Positions 15,108 through 23,506 of a stretch of DNA of 28,099 nt are shown here, piece after piece. The translations under genes and the position numbers were made by a program. The notes below the pieces were generated by a model that was given only the letters and a program-made list of their open reading frames with translations, did no database searches and was not told the DNA's origin. Each line of letters opens with the position of its first letter. The first letter of the stretch is position 1. The stretch comes from CALVJJ01 sp045538425 (GTDB lineage: Bacteria; Bacillota; Clostridia; Christensenellales; UBA1242), in the NCBI GenBank assembly GCA_045538425.1, contig JAZSRJ010000046.1:1-28099 (forward strand), written 5' to 3'.

Positions 15108-16424
15108 TTACTCCTTTCCTTCTATATCACATAACATTGATTTGATTGTCATTAGTCCTCTTTCTGCCATCAATGTGTATTTTTGTTTTTTGTCTTTGAT
15201 CCTAACATCGAGTGGATCAATAATCCCCATGTTGCTACTCATTGGTTGAAAATGTTGTTCGTCTGCATGACTAATATATTGTACCAACGCCCCACACATA
15301 GTTGTTGTTGGGAAAGATATCATTGGTTTTCCACTCAAATATCTAACCATATTGATCCCACAAAGCAATCCGCTAGAGATACTTTCAATATATCCTTCTA
15401 CCCCACTAAGTTGTCCCGCAATAAAAATATTAGGATATTCTTTTAGTTGATAAAACTCATTAAGAACTCTAGGCGCATTGATAAAACTATTGCGATGCAT
15501 AACACCATATCGATAATAATCTGCATTATGTAAGGCTGGAATCATAGAAAATACTCTTTTTTGCTCTTTGAAAGTTAAATTGGTTTGGAATCCAACTAGG
15601 TTATACAAATCATCTTTATTGGTTTCCTTTCTAAGTTGTACAACAGCATAATCTTTTGTACCCGTACGAGGATTGGTAAGTCCCACAGGCTTTAATGGAC
15701 CAAAAAGCAAACTTTCTTTCCCTCTTTTTGCAAGGACCTCTACTGGCATACACCCTTCAAACACCTTGCTATTCTCAAAGTCTTTTAATTGTGCTGTTTC
15801 GGCAGTGATCAATGCCTCATAAAAAGCCTCATATTCTTCTTTATTCATTGGACAATTGATATAATCTCCCGTCCCGTGTCCATATCTGTCTGCAATATAA
15901 TATTTTTCTTCATCAAGACTTTCTTTGCTAACAATTGGTGCAATAGCATCAAAGAAATAAAGATGTTCTCCGCCTAGAAGATTTTGCAAACAAGCACTTA
16001 GCGTTGGACTAGTCAATGGACCAGTTGCAATAATGGTTGGTGTATCAGTATCAATATCTGTTACTTCTTCTTCATGAACAATGAGATTAGGAAATTGTTT
16101 TAGTCTTTCTGTAATTGTTTTGCTAAATAGTACACGATCTACCGCAAGTGCTGAGCCTGCTGGTACACTTGTTTGGTCTGCAACAGCAATTACTAGACTA
16201 TCCATTAAACGCATCTCTTCTTTCAACATTCCACCAGCACTCGCAAGCAAATTGCTCTTTAAGGAATTGCTACATACCAATTCTGCAAAATTAGGATTGG
16301 TATGTGCTGGAGAAAATTGTTTTGGTTTCATCTCATAAAGATGAACTTCTACTCCTCTTTTTAACAATTGATAACAAGCCTCACTTCCCGCAAGACCCGC
16401 ACCAATAACATTGACTTTCATCAT
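15108..16424 (-). CDS. trmFO: Methylenetetrahydrofolate-tRNA-(uracil-5-)-methyltransferase TrmFO
   Basis: A folate- and FAD-dependent enzyme forming 5-methyluridine 54 in tRNA. The 438 residues open with the FAD-binding motif VNVIGAGLAGSEACYQL (about 4-20), then HLYEMKPKQFSPAH. Catalytic cysteines are visible in ELVCSNSLKSN (about Cys51) and FEGCMPVEVLAKRG. The C-terminal FAD region has IFIAGQLSGVEGYIESISSG. Length matches the family. ATG 16424 is one base into the topA stop (TAATG), and a second ATG follows immediately. The topA-trmFO pair is conserved across Bacillota. Confidence 0.97.
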   Translation of the reverse strand: MMKVNVIGAGLAGSEACYQLLKRGVEVHLYEMKPKQFSPAHTNPNFAELVCSNSLKSNLLASAGGMLKEEMRLMDSLVIAVADQTSVPAGSALAVDRVLFSKTITERLKQFPNLIVHEEEVTDIDTDTPTIIATGPLTSPTLSACLQNLLGGEHLYFFDAIAPIVSKESLDEEKYYIADRYGHGTGDYINCPMNKEEYEAFYEALITAETAQLKDFENSKVFEGCMPVEVLAKRGKESLLFGPLKPVGLTNPRTGTKDYAVVQLRKETNKDDLYNLVGFQTNLTFKEQKRVFSMIPALHNADYYRYGVMHRNSFINAPRVLNEFYQLKEYPNIFIAGQLSGVEGYIESISSGLLCGINMVRYLSGKPMISFPTTTMCGALVQYISHADEQHFQPMSSNMGIIDPLDVRIKDKKQKYTLMAERGLMTIKSMLCDIEGKE

Positions 16425-18544
16425 TATTGTGTCTTATCTTCCTTTTTTATCTTTTCTACCATGGACACATAGTTACATTGTCCATTGCTACACTTGATTC
16501 GTGTCTTATTGTAGACATCCTTTTGTGTCATATAAGAACCACATTGTGGACATTTTTCTGCTACAGGAATTTCCCAAGAGACAAAATCGCATGTTGGATA
16601 TCCTGTGCAACCATAAAAGATTTTGCCTTTTTTGCTTTTCTTTTCAATGACATCTTTTCCACATTTTGGACATGGTCCCACAGTTTTCACAACATTGAGA
16701 ATGTGCTTACATTGTGGAAAATTGCTACAAGCAACAAACTCACCAAATCTACCTGTACGAATAACCATTGGACTTCCACATTTTTCACAAATATAGTCAG
16801 TTGCCTTTGGCTCAACTTTCACTTTTACGCTATCTTTGTCCGCAACAATCAACAATTGTGCAAAGTCATCATAGAACTCTTTTACAATCTCATGCCAATC
16901 AATACCTTTTTCTGCAATATCGTCTAGTTTGGCTTCCATTTCTGCCGTAAACTTAACATTGATAATACTACTAAAGAACTTATCCAACATTGCACTTACC
17001 GACTCACCAAGTTCGGTTGGTACAAAATACTTTCCATCTTTTTCCGTGTATTTTCTTGCTGAAATAATTCCCAAAGTTGGAGCATACGTAGATGGACGAC
17101 CAATTCCTTTGTCTTCCATTTCTTTAATAAGACTAGCTTCAGTGTATCTGGTTGGTGGTTTTGTGAACTTTTGTGTTGGTATAATTTCAGATTTTGTAAG
17201 GATATCCCCTTCTGTCATCTCTGGTAGTAATCCATTAACATTCTCTTCCTCGTCTACTGGTTCTTCCACTTTTGGTTTTTTATCTTTTGCATATACAATG
17301 GTAAAACCATCAAACATTGGTGTTTTACCAGTTGCACGTAATTCACATTCACCACAACTAATATCTGCTGTCACGCTATGATACGTACTATCTGCCATTT
17401 GGCTGGCTAAGAACTTTTGATAAATCATTCGGTACAACTTATAGTTGTCTGCACTAATCAAGCCTTTGACACTCTCTGGTGTACGATTTAGGTTAATTGG
17501 ACGAATGGCTTCGTGCGCATCTTGTGCAGAAGATTTTGTCTTATAGACATTTGGTGTTTTTGGCAAATATTTTTCACCATAATGTTCGGCAATATAATTT
17601 TTTGCCATAGCCATTGCTTCAGGCGCTACACGAGTAGAGTCAGAACGGATATACGTAACAAGTGCAATTTTCCCTTCATTACCAAGTTCTACACCTTCAT
17701 ACAATTGTTGTGCGCAAGCCGTCGTTGTTTTGACACTCATACCAAGTTTGTTAAGCGCATCTTGTTGCATCGTACTGGTTGTATAAGGTGCTGTAGGATG
17801 TGTTTTTCCTATACTTTTCTTCAAAGTTTTTACAACAAACGGATGTTTTTCAAGATATGTCACGATTTTGTCCATATCTTCTTTGCATTCTACAGTATGT
17901 TTTTTCCCCTTAATTTTCGTTAAGGTTGCTTTGAATATTTGTTGTGGATTCTTGTTAAACAACTTTGCAACCAAAGTCCAATATTCTTTTGGAACAAAGT
18001 TTTTAATTTCGTGTTCTCTATCTACAATCAATTTTAAGGTGGTACTTTGTACACGACCAGCACTTAATTTTGGTTGGATTTTTTTACACATAATAGGACT
18101 TAATTTGTAACCCACAAGTCGATCAAGCACACGTCTAGTTTGTTGTGCATTGATGAGATTGATGTCTAGCGGTCTAGGACTTGCCAAACCTTTTTGTACT
18201 GCATCATGTGTAATTTCGTTGAATGTAATACGAATTGGATCTAGTGGATTGAGTCCCAATATATAACATAAATGCCAACCAATCGCTTCCCCCTCACGGT
18301 CAGGGTCAGTTGCGATATATATTTTTTCAGCTTTTGCTGCTTTTTTCTTTAATTTTTCTACAATGTCAGTTTTATCTGCCATTACATTGTATTGTGGTTC
18401 AAAATTGTTAGCAATGTTAACACCCAATGTTTTTTCTGGTAAGTCTCTTACATGTCCTTGCGATGCTACAACTTCAAAATCTTTTCCCAAATATTTTTGT
18501 ATGGTATCTCTTTTACCGACACCTTCGATAATGACTAAATTCAT
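16424..18544 (-). CDS. topA: DNA topoisomerase I (type IA)
   Basis: Relaxes negative supercoils through a tyrosyl-DNA intermediate. The 706 residues have the Toprim domain (1-140) with DPDREGEAIGWHL (Asp80, Asp82), then RLVGYKLSP, LSAGRVQS, and the active-site Tyr298 in VTYIRSDSTRV, then EAIRPI. The C-terminus carries three four-cysteine zinc ribbons: CEKC...CSNFPQC, CPKC...CTGYPTC and CPQC...CSNGQC. The N-terminal motif, usually ESPAKAKTI, reads EGVGKRDTI. Catalytic Glu7 and Lys11 are kept but the Ser-Pro is lost. ATG 18544 has GGAGG upstream, 11 bases after dprA. Confidence 0.97.
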   Translation of the reverse strand: MNLVIIEGVGKRDTIQKYLGKDFEVVASQGHVRDLPEKTLGVNIANNFEPQYNVMADKTDIVEKLKKKAAKAEKIYIATDPDREGEAIGWHLCYILGLNPLDPIRITFNEITHDAVQKGLASPRPLDINLINAQQTRRVLDRLVGYKLSPIMCKKIQPKLSAGRVQSTTLKLIVDREHEIKNFVPKEYWTLVAKLFNKNPQQIFKATLTKIKGKKHTVECKEDMDKIVTYLEKHPFVVKTLKKSIGKTHPTAPYTTSTMQQDALNKLGMSVKTTTACAQQLYEGVELGNEGKIALVTYIRSDSTRVAPEAMAMAKNYIAEHYGEKYLPKTPNVYKTKSSAQDAHEAIRPINLNRTPESVKGLISADNYKLYRMIYQKFLASQMADSTYHSVTADISCGECELRATGKTPMFDGFTIVYAKDKKPKVEEPVDEEENVNGLLPEMTEGDILTKSEIIPTQKFTKPPTRYTEASLIKEMEDKGIGRPSTYAPTLGIISARKYTEKDGKYFVPTELGESVSAMLDKFFSSIINVKFTAEMEAKLDDIAEKGIDWHEIVKEFYDDFAQLLIVADKDSVKVKVEPKATDYICEKCGSPMVIRTGRFGEFVACSNFPQCKHILNVVKTVGPCPKCGKDVIEKKSKKGKIFYGCTGYPTCDFVSWEIPVAEKCPQCGSYMTQKDVYNKTRIKCSNGQCNYVSMVEKIKKEDKTQ

Positions 18545-18555
18545 TCAGTCCTCCA

Positions 18556-19635
18556 TTATTTTCTGTAATAATTACCCGGCAACTTTGTGATGAGTCCTCT
18601 CATCTCCATTCTAAGCAACAACGTACTTAGTTCTTTTGCTTTCATGCCACTCTTTTGTTGCAATTCTTCATAATGCAGTTCGTCTGCACCAAGAATAGTC
18701 ATCATATTGCTCTCATCCAAACTTAGTTGCACTACTTGCTCAGTTGTATTGGCTTTTGCCAAATGATAATCTTCTAAGATATCTTCTGGACTAAGCACCA
18801 TACTTCCCTGCAAATCTTTGATGGTTTGGTTGCAACCAACAGAATACATATCGGTAATTCTTGCTGGCACAATATAGAGATTGCGTCCATAATCTAACGC
18901 ATATCTTTTGGTATGCATACTACCACTATTGAGTGTTGCCTCGGTGATCAACACCCCTTTTGACAATCCTGCAATAATACGGTTGCGTGTTGGGAAATAA
19001 TATACCTTGGCTTTTTCATCTGGCACATATTCACTCACCAACAATCCACCCTTATCTACAATACTTTTCGCCAAAGCAACATTGGTTGCAGGATAAATAT
19101 GATGAAATCCACTTCCAAGTACAGCAATGGTTTTTCCATTCACATCTAGCGTAGCCTTATGCGCCTTGCTATCTACACCATCTCCAAGCCCACTCACAAT
19201 GGTAAGTCCTGCCATGGCAAGTTGTTTTGCAAATAGATCAGTGACTTCTGCTCCGTATTTTGTCATACGACGTGTCCCAACAATAGCAACCGCCTCACTT
19301 TTTAACAAATGAACATTCCCCATACAAAAAAGTGTTGTTGGCGCATCATCAATATGACGCAGACTCTCTGGAAAATGTGGGGATGCTTGTGTAACGATTT
19401 GGATTTGTTCTTTTTCACAAATAGTCAACAATTTTTCCAAATCTGTTTTGTTGGTTTTGTTCAGCTTTTCTAAGTCAGTCTTCGTCAAAACCTTCTCGAT
19501 AAGATCTCTTTCTGTTTTCCAGTTAACAACTAGCAGTTCTGGTTCTTCAAAAAACTCTAATAGTTTTAATTGTTTCTTTGGACTTACACCAGCAAGTGTA
19601 AGCCAAATATACGTTTTTTCATTATTTGAATACAT
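18556..19635 (-). CDS. dprA: DNA-processing protein DprA (Smf)
   Basis: DprA loads RecA onto incoming single-stranded DNA during transformation. The 359-residue protein has an N-terminal helical part (about 1-80). The Rossmann-like core follows: AVAIVGTRRMTKYGAEV, TIVSGLGDGVDSKAHKATL, VLGSGFHHIYP, SEYVPDEKA, FPTRNRIIAGLS, and TEATLNSGSMHTKRYALDYGR. A C-terminal winged-helix domain spans about residues 290-359. The loop usually written GSxxNxLI reads SVGCNQTIKDLQG. It lies between comM and topA, the usual place, starting one base after the comM stop without a clear ribosome-binding site, so translational coupling is likely. With comM nearby it hints at competence, though dprA also persists in non-transforming lineages. 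Confidence 0.95.
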   Translation of the reverse strand: MYSNNEKTYIWLTLAGVSPKKQLKLLEFFEEPELLVVNWKTERDLIEKVLTKTDLEKLNKTNKTDLEKLLTICEKEQIQIVTQASPHFPESLRHIDDAPTTLFCMGNVHLLKSEAVAIVGTRRMTKYGAEVTDLFAKQLAMAGLTIVSGLGDGVDSKAHKATLDVNGKTIAVLGSGFHHIYPATNVALAKSIVDKGGLLVSEYVPDEKAKVYYFPTRNRIIAGLSKGVLITEATLNSGSMHTKRYALDYGRNLYIVPARITDMYSVGCNQTIKDLQGSMVLSPEDILEDYHLAKANTTEQVVQLSLDESNMMTILGADELHYEELQQKSGMKAKELSTLLLRMEMRGLITKLPGNYYRK

Positions 19636-19636
19636 A

Positions 19637-21184
19637 TTAATTATCCCAATATTTGTGATCCATACTACGATAAGATACCGCTTCCATAATATGTTCTTCT
19701 AATATATTTTCACAACCTTCTAAGTCAGCAATTGTTCTTGCCACTTTCAAGATACGATTGTAAGCTCTTGCACTCAAATTAAGTTTGTGAAAAGCCATAT
19801 CTAACAACATAGAACTTTGCTCGCTGATCTTACAATATTTTTTAGTCATTGTTTGCGTCATTTTACTATTAGAATAGATTCCGTTAGATTTGCTATAACG
19901 CTTTAATTGTACATCACGTGCAGCATTCACTCTTTTCTTGATATCTGCACTACTCTCTTCTAAGTCTTCACATGTTAGATCATGATAGGTTACACTATCC
20001 ACTTCGATATGAATATCAATTCTATCCATAAGTGGACCACTCAATTTTGCCAAATATCGATGAATGGCTTGTGGTGTACAACGACATTCTTTATCCCTGC
20101 TTCCATAGTTACCACAAGGACATGGATTCATACTTGCAATCAAATTAAAATTGGCTGGATACTCAATGGTTGCTTCGTTTCGCGCAACAGTAATCAAACC
20201 ATCTTCTAGTGGTTGACGCATACATTCTAGCGTATTACGATTGTATTCTGGCAACTCGTCTAAGAATAATACTCCGTTGTGCGCAAGACTAATTTCACCT
20301 GGTTTTGCATGTTTTCCACCACCAGTGAGCGCAATGAGTGTTGCTGTATGATGTGGTGCACGGAATGGACGCGTAGTCACAATGCCTTGCTTTAAGTCCA
20401 ACACCCCTGCTATACTATGGATTTTGGTTACTTCTAATGCTTCATCAAAAGTCAAATCTGGCAATATGGTTGGAAAACATCTTGCAAGCATGGTTTTACC
20501 ACTACCTGGAGGCCCTACCATAAGAACATTGTGTCCGCCTGCAGCAGCAATCTCCAACGCCCTTTTTGCTCTTGATTGTCCCATAACATACTTAAAATCC
20601 GCATCTTGATGAAACTTTCCTTTTGCTTCTTCAAAAGAATGTGGTTCTATTGGTTGCAATTCAACCTTTTTATCTAAAAATTCTACAGTTTGTCTAAGTG
20701 TAGATACTGGGTATACTTCGATACCTTCAATATAGCTACCTTCCATGGCATTCTCTTGTGGCAAAATAAACTTTGTATACCCAAGTTCTTTTGCACTAAT
20801 TAAGATTGGCAAAATACCATTGACTTTTTTCACTTCCCCACTAAGAGATAATTCCCCAATAAAGACATATTGTTTTAACTCATCAAGTCTATCTTCACAG
20901 ACTTGTTTTGTGGCACCAAGTATTGCAATTGCCATTGGCAAATCATACAAAGTACCTTCTTTCTTAATATCTGCTGGTGCTAAGTTGATAGTAATGGCTT
21001 TGATCGGTACTTGCAATCCACTATTCTTAATAGCACTACGGATACGTTCTTTACTTTCTTTAATAGATGTACCAACCATCCCGACAATATCCATCTTTGG
21101 CAATCCTGCATTAATATCGATCTCAACTTTAACAGCATAACCCGTTATTCCTGTTATCCCAAATCCATTGACAATTGTTAGCAT
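19637..21184 (-). CDS. comM: Mg-chelatase-like AAA+ protein ComM (YifB)
   Basis: ComM is a ring helicase that promotes branch migration when transformed DNA is integrated. The 515 residues have an N-terminal Lon-protease-like domain (about 1-170, GLPKMDIVGMVGTSIKESKERI) and an AAA+ domain with Walker A GPPGSGKTMLA near residue 220. They also have Walker B LFLDELPEY, the cysteine cluster MNPCPCGNYGSRDKECRCTP, and a C-terminal Mg-chelatase-like helix bundle with LSARAYNRILKVARTIADLE. ATG 21184 has GAGG upstream and a strong promoter. It is the first gene of the long cluster running to trxA. In Bacillota the comM-dprA neighbourhood is common. Confidence 0.96.
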   Translation of the reverse strand: MLTIVNGFGITGITGYAVKVEIDINAGLPKMDIVGMVGTSIKESKERIRSAIKNSGLQVPIKAITINLAPADIKKEGTLYDLPMAIAILGATKQVCEDRLDELKQYVFIGELSLSGEVKKVNGILPILISAKELGYTKFILPQENAMEGSYIEGIEVYPVSTLRQTVEFLDKKVELQPIEPHSFEEAKGKFHQDADFKYVMGQSRAKRALEIAAAGGHNVLMVGPPGSGKTMLARCFPTILPDLTFDEALEVTKIHSIAGVLDLKQGIVTTRPFRAPHHTATLIALTGGGKHAKPGEISLAHNGVLFLDELPEYNRNTLECMRQPLEDGLITVARNEATIEYPANFNLIASMNPCPCGNYGSRDKECRCTPQAIHRYLAKLSGPLMDRIDIHIEVDSVTYHDLTCEDLEESSADIKKRVNAARDVQLKRYSKSNGIYSNSKMTQTMTKKYCKISEQSSMLLDMAFHKLNLSARAYNRILKVARTIADLEGCENILEEHIMEAVSYRSMDHKYWDN

Positions 21185-21204
21185 ACTTACCTCACATATA
21201 TCTC

Positions 21205-21233
21205 ATTATACCAACCAAAAAAAATATATACAA
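21205..21233 (-). promoter_or_regulatory. Promoter of the comM-to-trxA cluster
   Basis: TTGTAT (21228-21233), 17 bases, TATAAT (21205-21210) on the minus strand, with TGG as extended -10. It predicts a leader of about 15 bases before ATG 21184. Because the junctions between the following genes are tight and no terminator is seen, it may drive ten genes. Confidence 0.75.
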
Positions 21234-21395
21234 GTCATTTCGCCAAAATGTTTTATTTTTTTATATTGAATCTTATATGTAATGTAATATAGATAGTAAT
21301 AGTATATATTATAATAGAAAATTTGACAAAATCTTATGAAAATTACTTAGATGTATTTCTTATTAATTCATGCGGTAAGTTGTCTGTTTTGGGTA

Positions 21396-21424
21396 TTTAC
21401 ATTTTCCCTAGTCTATGATATAAT
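21396..21424 (+). promoter_or_regulatory. Strong promoter of the plus-strand unknown gene
   Basis: TTTACA (21396-21401), 17 bases, TATAAT (21419-21424), with TGA as extended -10. AGGAGG follows at 21437-21442, before ATG 21448. This predicts a short leader of about 17 bases. Confidence 0.8.
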
Positions 21425-21447
21425 CTAAAAAAATATAGGAGGACACC

Positions 21448-23103
21448 ATGAAAATACCACCTATTAATGATGATACTGATTATTTTATGGATATTGAGCA
21501 TCCTCTTTCTGTGACAGAACTATTAAAACTTGCTTTTCGATACAAACTTGTTGTTAGACAAAATCAAGAAGGAAAACTATGTTCTGTTACTGCGAAAGAT
21601 AATTATTATTTAATAGATCATGCTATGAGTTGGGACAATTTTTATGAAAAACTTGTCTTTGTCCAACCATTTGATATTGTCCGTCATCATAACGCCAATC
21701 GCTTAATTTATTGTTGTGATGCTCCAAAATTAGTTCAACTAGATACTGTAATTCATTTAGGGAAAACAGAAACTTATAAAGATGATGGATCAGACAATGA
21801 TGTTAACCCCATCCAAATCCTAAATCTTATCAATCAATTACCAAACAACGAAGATATTGTTGCCTACGAGATTATACGTTCAACACCTACTGGGTGGTCC
21901 CAGTATGATCAATACGTAAAGTTGTACAAACTAGCAGATGGAGAAAAACTACCACAACAAGTAGCCACTCAAAATATTATCTTTAATCATGTTGTTTTTG
22001 AATACCAACAACTGCATCTACTATATCCTGAAAACCATGACTCCCTAACTGAAATCTTAAAGAACGAACTTCATTTTGATTGCGCAAAAGACCATGAAAA
22101 AGTATGGGATATCCCTTATCTAAAAGAAATGATTGGCCCATATTATTGTCATCGAAAACTAGAACCAACCACGTACTGCAAAATGCTAGAAGAAGATCTA
22201 ACTAAGAAAACCAATACAAAGTGGAGTCATACCATCAACCTCCATTATCTGCATAAAGGCGAATGGAAAGAAAACTATAATGAGAAAGAACACCCATTTG
22301 AAAAACCTAAGGATCTTGTCTATCACGCGGACTTTACCAATCAACAAGACCATTTTCACATTGCATTCCCTATTGTAAAGTTTTTGGGTGTCCCAATGGG
22401 CTATGATATACAAGAAAGCAATCAATGTCAAGAAAATAGCCATTTGCTAAAAGAAGATTGCAATCGTCTCAATCAATACATTTGTAATTTTTTGGTGTCT
22501 GTCTATGCTCCATATCTCATCAATCGTAATGCAGATGATCTTCATAACTGGCCTACTACTCTTTTAGCAAAATTATACCAATCCATCTGCCAAGAATGGA
22601 TGGATCAATTCACATTATATTCTTGGATGAACCCAGAAATAGGCCCCTTGTTTTTCGAAGAAGAACTATATCAAGAACTACTTTTTTCCGAAAACTTACC
22701 AAGCAAGGAAATGTTTTCGCTAAGAGCATTTGGCACCAACAAACAATGCAAAGCACTTTCTCTTAGCTATAAAGCAAAACTAGAACAACTCACCAAAACA
22801 TTGGCTAGTCTAAAGCAATATTATGAATACATAAAACTCAAAAACCATCTTTCAACAAAAGAAATGGAAGAGGAAGAACTAGATGAGTATCAAAATAATG
22901 CAGACTACTTGCGCGATCAAAAAATAAGATACTATCCTGTAACAGAATCTGTGATTGATTTGATCCATCTCTTATTCCTCCAAAACCAACAAAACCAGAA
23001 GACGATAGTGATGATGACAATTATGACTTGCCATTTTAACACAAAAAAAACTTGGGATACCCAAGTTTTTTTCTTTTTCATTATTTTGTTTTCTTTTCTT
23101 TGA
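21448..23103 (+). CDS. Protein of unknown function, apparently frameshifted near its C-terminus
   Basis: I do not recognise this family. It is the only gene on the plus strand, begins at an ATG with AGGAGG five bases upstream, and has its own strong promoter. The 551-residue frame has no signal peptide or membrane helix up to about residue 508. It is rich in aromatic, Asn, Gln and His residues (for example DHFHIAFPIVKFLGVPMGYD) and has a charged, probably coiled-coil stretch around 440-480. After residue 504 the frame turns odd (HLLFLQNQQNQK) and then reads through the terminator hairpin as a Phe-rich tail, overlapping the end of rplS. The -1 frame from 22959 instead gives a proline-rich acidic tail ending DLPF and stopping at 23039. 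A one-base loss in the T run at 22959-22961 would join them, so the intact product is probably about 530 residues. Confidence 0.7.
   Translation: MKIPPINDDTDYFMDIEHPLSVTELLKLAFRYKLVVRQNQEGKLCSVTAKDNYYLIDHAMSWDNFYEKLVFVQPFDIVRHHNANRLIYCCDAPKLVQLDTVIHLGKTETYKDDGSDNDVNPIQILNLINQLPNNEDIVAYEIIRSTPTGWSQYDQYVKLYKLADGEKLPQQVATQNIIFNHVVFEYQQLHLLYPENHDSLTEILKNELHFDCAKDHEKVWDIPYLKEMIGPYYCHRKLEPTTYCKMLEEDLTKKTNTKWSHTINLHYLHKGEWKENYNEKEHPFEKPKDLVYHADFTNQQDHFHIAFPIVKFLGVPMGYDIQESNQCQENSHLLKEDCNRLNQYICNFLVSVYAPYLINRNADDLHNWPTTLLAKLYQSICQEWMDQFTLYSWMNPEIGPLFFEEELYQELLFSENLPSKEMFSLRAFGTNKQCKALSLSYKAKLEQLTKTLASLKQYYEYIKLKNHLSTKEMEEEELDEYQNNADYLRDQKIRYYPVTESVIDLIHLLFLQNQQNQKTIVMMTIMTCHFNTKKTWDTQVFFFFIILFSFL
22959..23039 (+). 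other. Alternate-frame C-terminal tail of the unknown protein, SSB-tip-like
   Basis: In the -1 frame relative to 21448, 26 codons read FDPSLIPPKPTKP followed by EDDSDDDNYDLPF and TAA at 23037-23039, four bases before the terminator stem. Upstream this frame is closed by TGA at 22956-22958. A proline-rich linker, acidic run and terminal Leu-Pro-Phe is the layout of the bacterial SSB C-terminal tip (DDDLPF in Bacilli). Confidence 0.65.
23043..23072. terminator. Bidirectional terminator between the unknown gene and rplS
   Basis: CTTGGG (23051-23056), loop ATA, CCCAAG (23060-23065), flanked by eight A on one side and seven T on the other. The A-T pairs extend the stem, and each strand ends in a T run. 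It serves the plus-strand gene and the converging rplS. Confidence 0.9.
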
Positions 23104-23428
23104 TCTTAGCTGCTTTACCAGACAAGTCACGTAGATAGTACAATTTTGCACGTCTAACTTTACCTCTTTTAACAACTTCAATGTGGTCGATTCTTGGACT
23201 ATGAAGTTGGAAAGTTTTTTCTACGCCAACACCGAAGGATACTCTTCTAACTGTGAATGTTTCACGAATGCTAGAATTACGTTTTGCAATAACAACACCT
23301 TCGAATACTTGGATTCTTTCTTTTGCACCTTCAACAATTTTAACGAATACTTTAATAGTATCACCAACGTTAAAACTGGTAACTTCAGGTTTCAAGTTTT
23401 CTTTTTCAATTGCTGCAATTAAATTCAT
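23081..23428 (-). CDS. rplS: 50S ribosomal protein L19
   Basis: L19 lies at the subunit interface. From ATG 23428 the product is 115 residues: MNLIAAIEKENLKPEV, VGDTIKVFVKIVEG, RIQVFEGVVIAKRN, SIRETFTVRRVSFGVGVEKT, HSPRIDHIEVVKRGKVRRAKLYYLR. AGGAGGT lies eight bases upstream. A frame open to TTG or ATG codons further upstream (to 23506) runs through the leader hairpin and is rejected. rplS normally follows trmD directly. Here rbgA, rnhB and yraN come first, and rplS is a single-gene unit with its own promoter and leader and a terminator shared with the converging gene. Confidence 0.97.
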   Translation of the reverse strand: MNLIAAIEKENLKPEVTSFNVGDTIKVFVKIVEGAKERIQVFEGVVIAKRNSSIRETFTVRRVSFGVGVEKTFQLHSPRIDHIEVVKRGKVRRAKLYYLRDLSGKAAKIKEKKTK

Positions 23429-23459
23429 GACCTTACCTCCTACTATACTAGATGTTCTT

Positions 23460-23506
23460 GTGGTAAAACACAGCGGACCATCCGAGTCACTGATGTATTC
23501 TACCAC
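23460..23506 (-). promoter_or_regulatory. rplS leader hairpin (L19-leader-like)
   Basis: The minus strand can form a long nested hairpin: GTGGTA (23501-23506) with TACCAC (23460-23465), ACA with TGT, CAG with CTG, and an apical CGGA-TGG-TCCG. An L19 leader upstream of rplS is known in low-GC Gram-positives as a putative autoregulatory element. Position and structure fit, but I cannot align to its consensus. The promoter -10 box overlaps the 5' arm, so a transcript from that promoter would keep only the inner part. Confidence 0.55.

Larger units (their letters stand above)
21185..21447. other. Divergent intergenic region between comM and the plus-strand gene
   Basis: 263 bases, very A+T-rich, holding the comM promoter at one end and the promoter of the plus-strand gene at the other. 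The middle (about 21234-21395) has no ORF, strong hairpin or tRNA-like pattern that I can see. A TTGACA at about 21331 has no good -10 partner at 17 bases. Confidence 0.7.

Noticed and set aside
16427..16927. 166-residue plus-strand ORF rich in Phe, Cys and Trp
   Set aside because: It is antisense to the topA zinc-ribbon region; its odd composition reflects the complement of Lys, Gly and Cys codons.
21241..21395. Small RNA or additional promoter in the AT-rich divergent region
   Set aside because: TTGACA near 21331 has no matching -10 at a normal distance and no terminator follows; AT-richness alone explains the promoter-like words.
22960..22990. Programmed -1 frameshift signal in the unknown gene
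   Set aside because: No X XXY YYZ heptamer or strong downstream structure within the window where both frames are open; a single-base loss or sequencing error is simpler.
23429..23506. N-terminal extension of rplS to 141 residues
   Set aside because: It is translated from the leader hairpin and promoter region; L19 alignment and AGGAGGT support the ATG at 23428.
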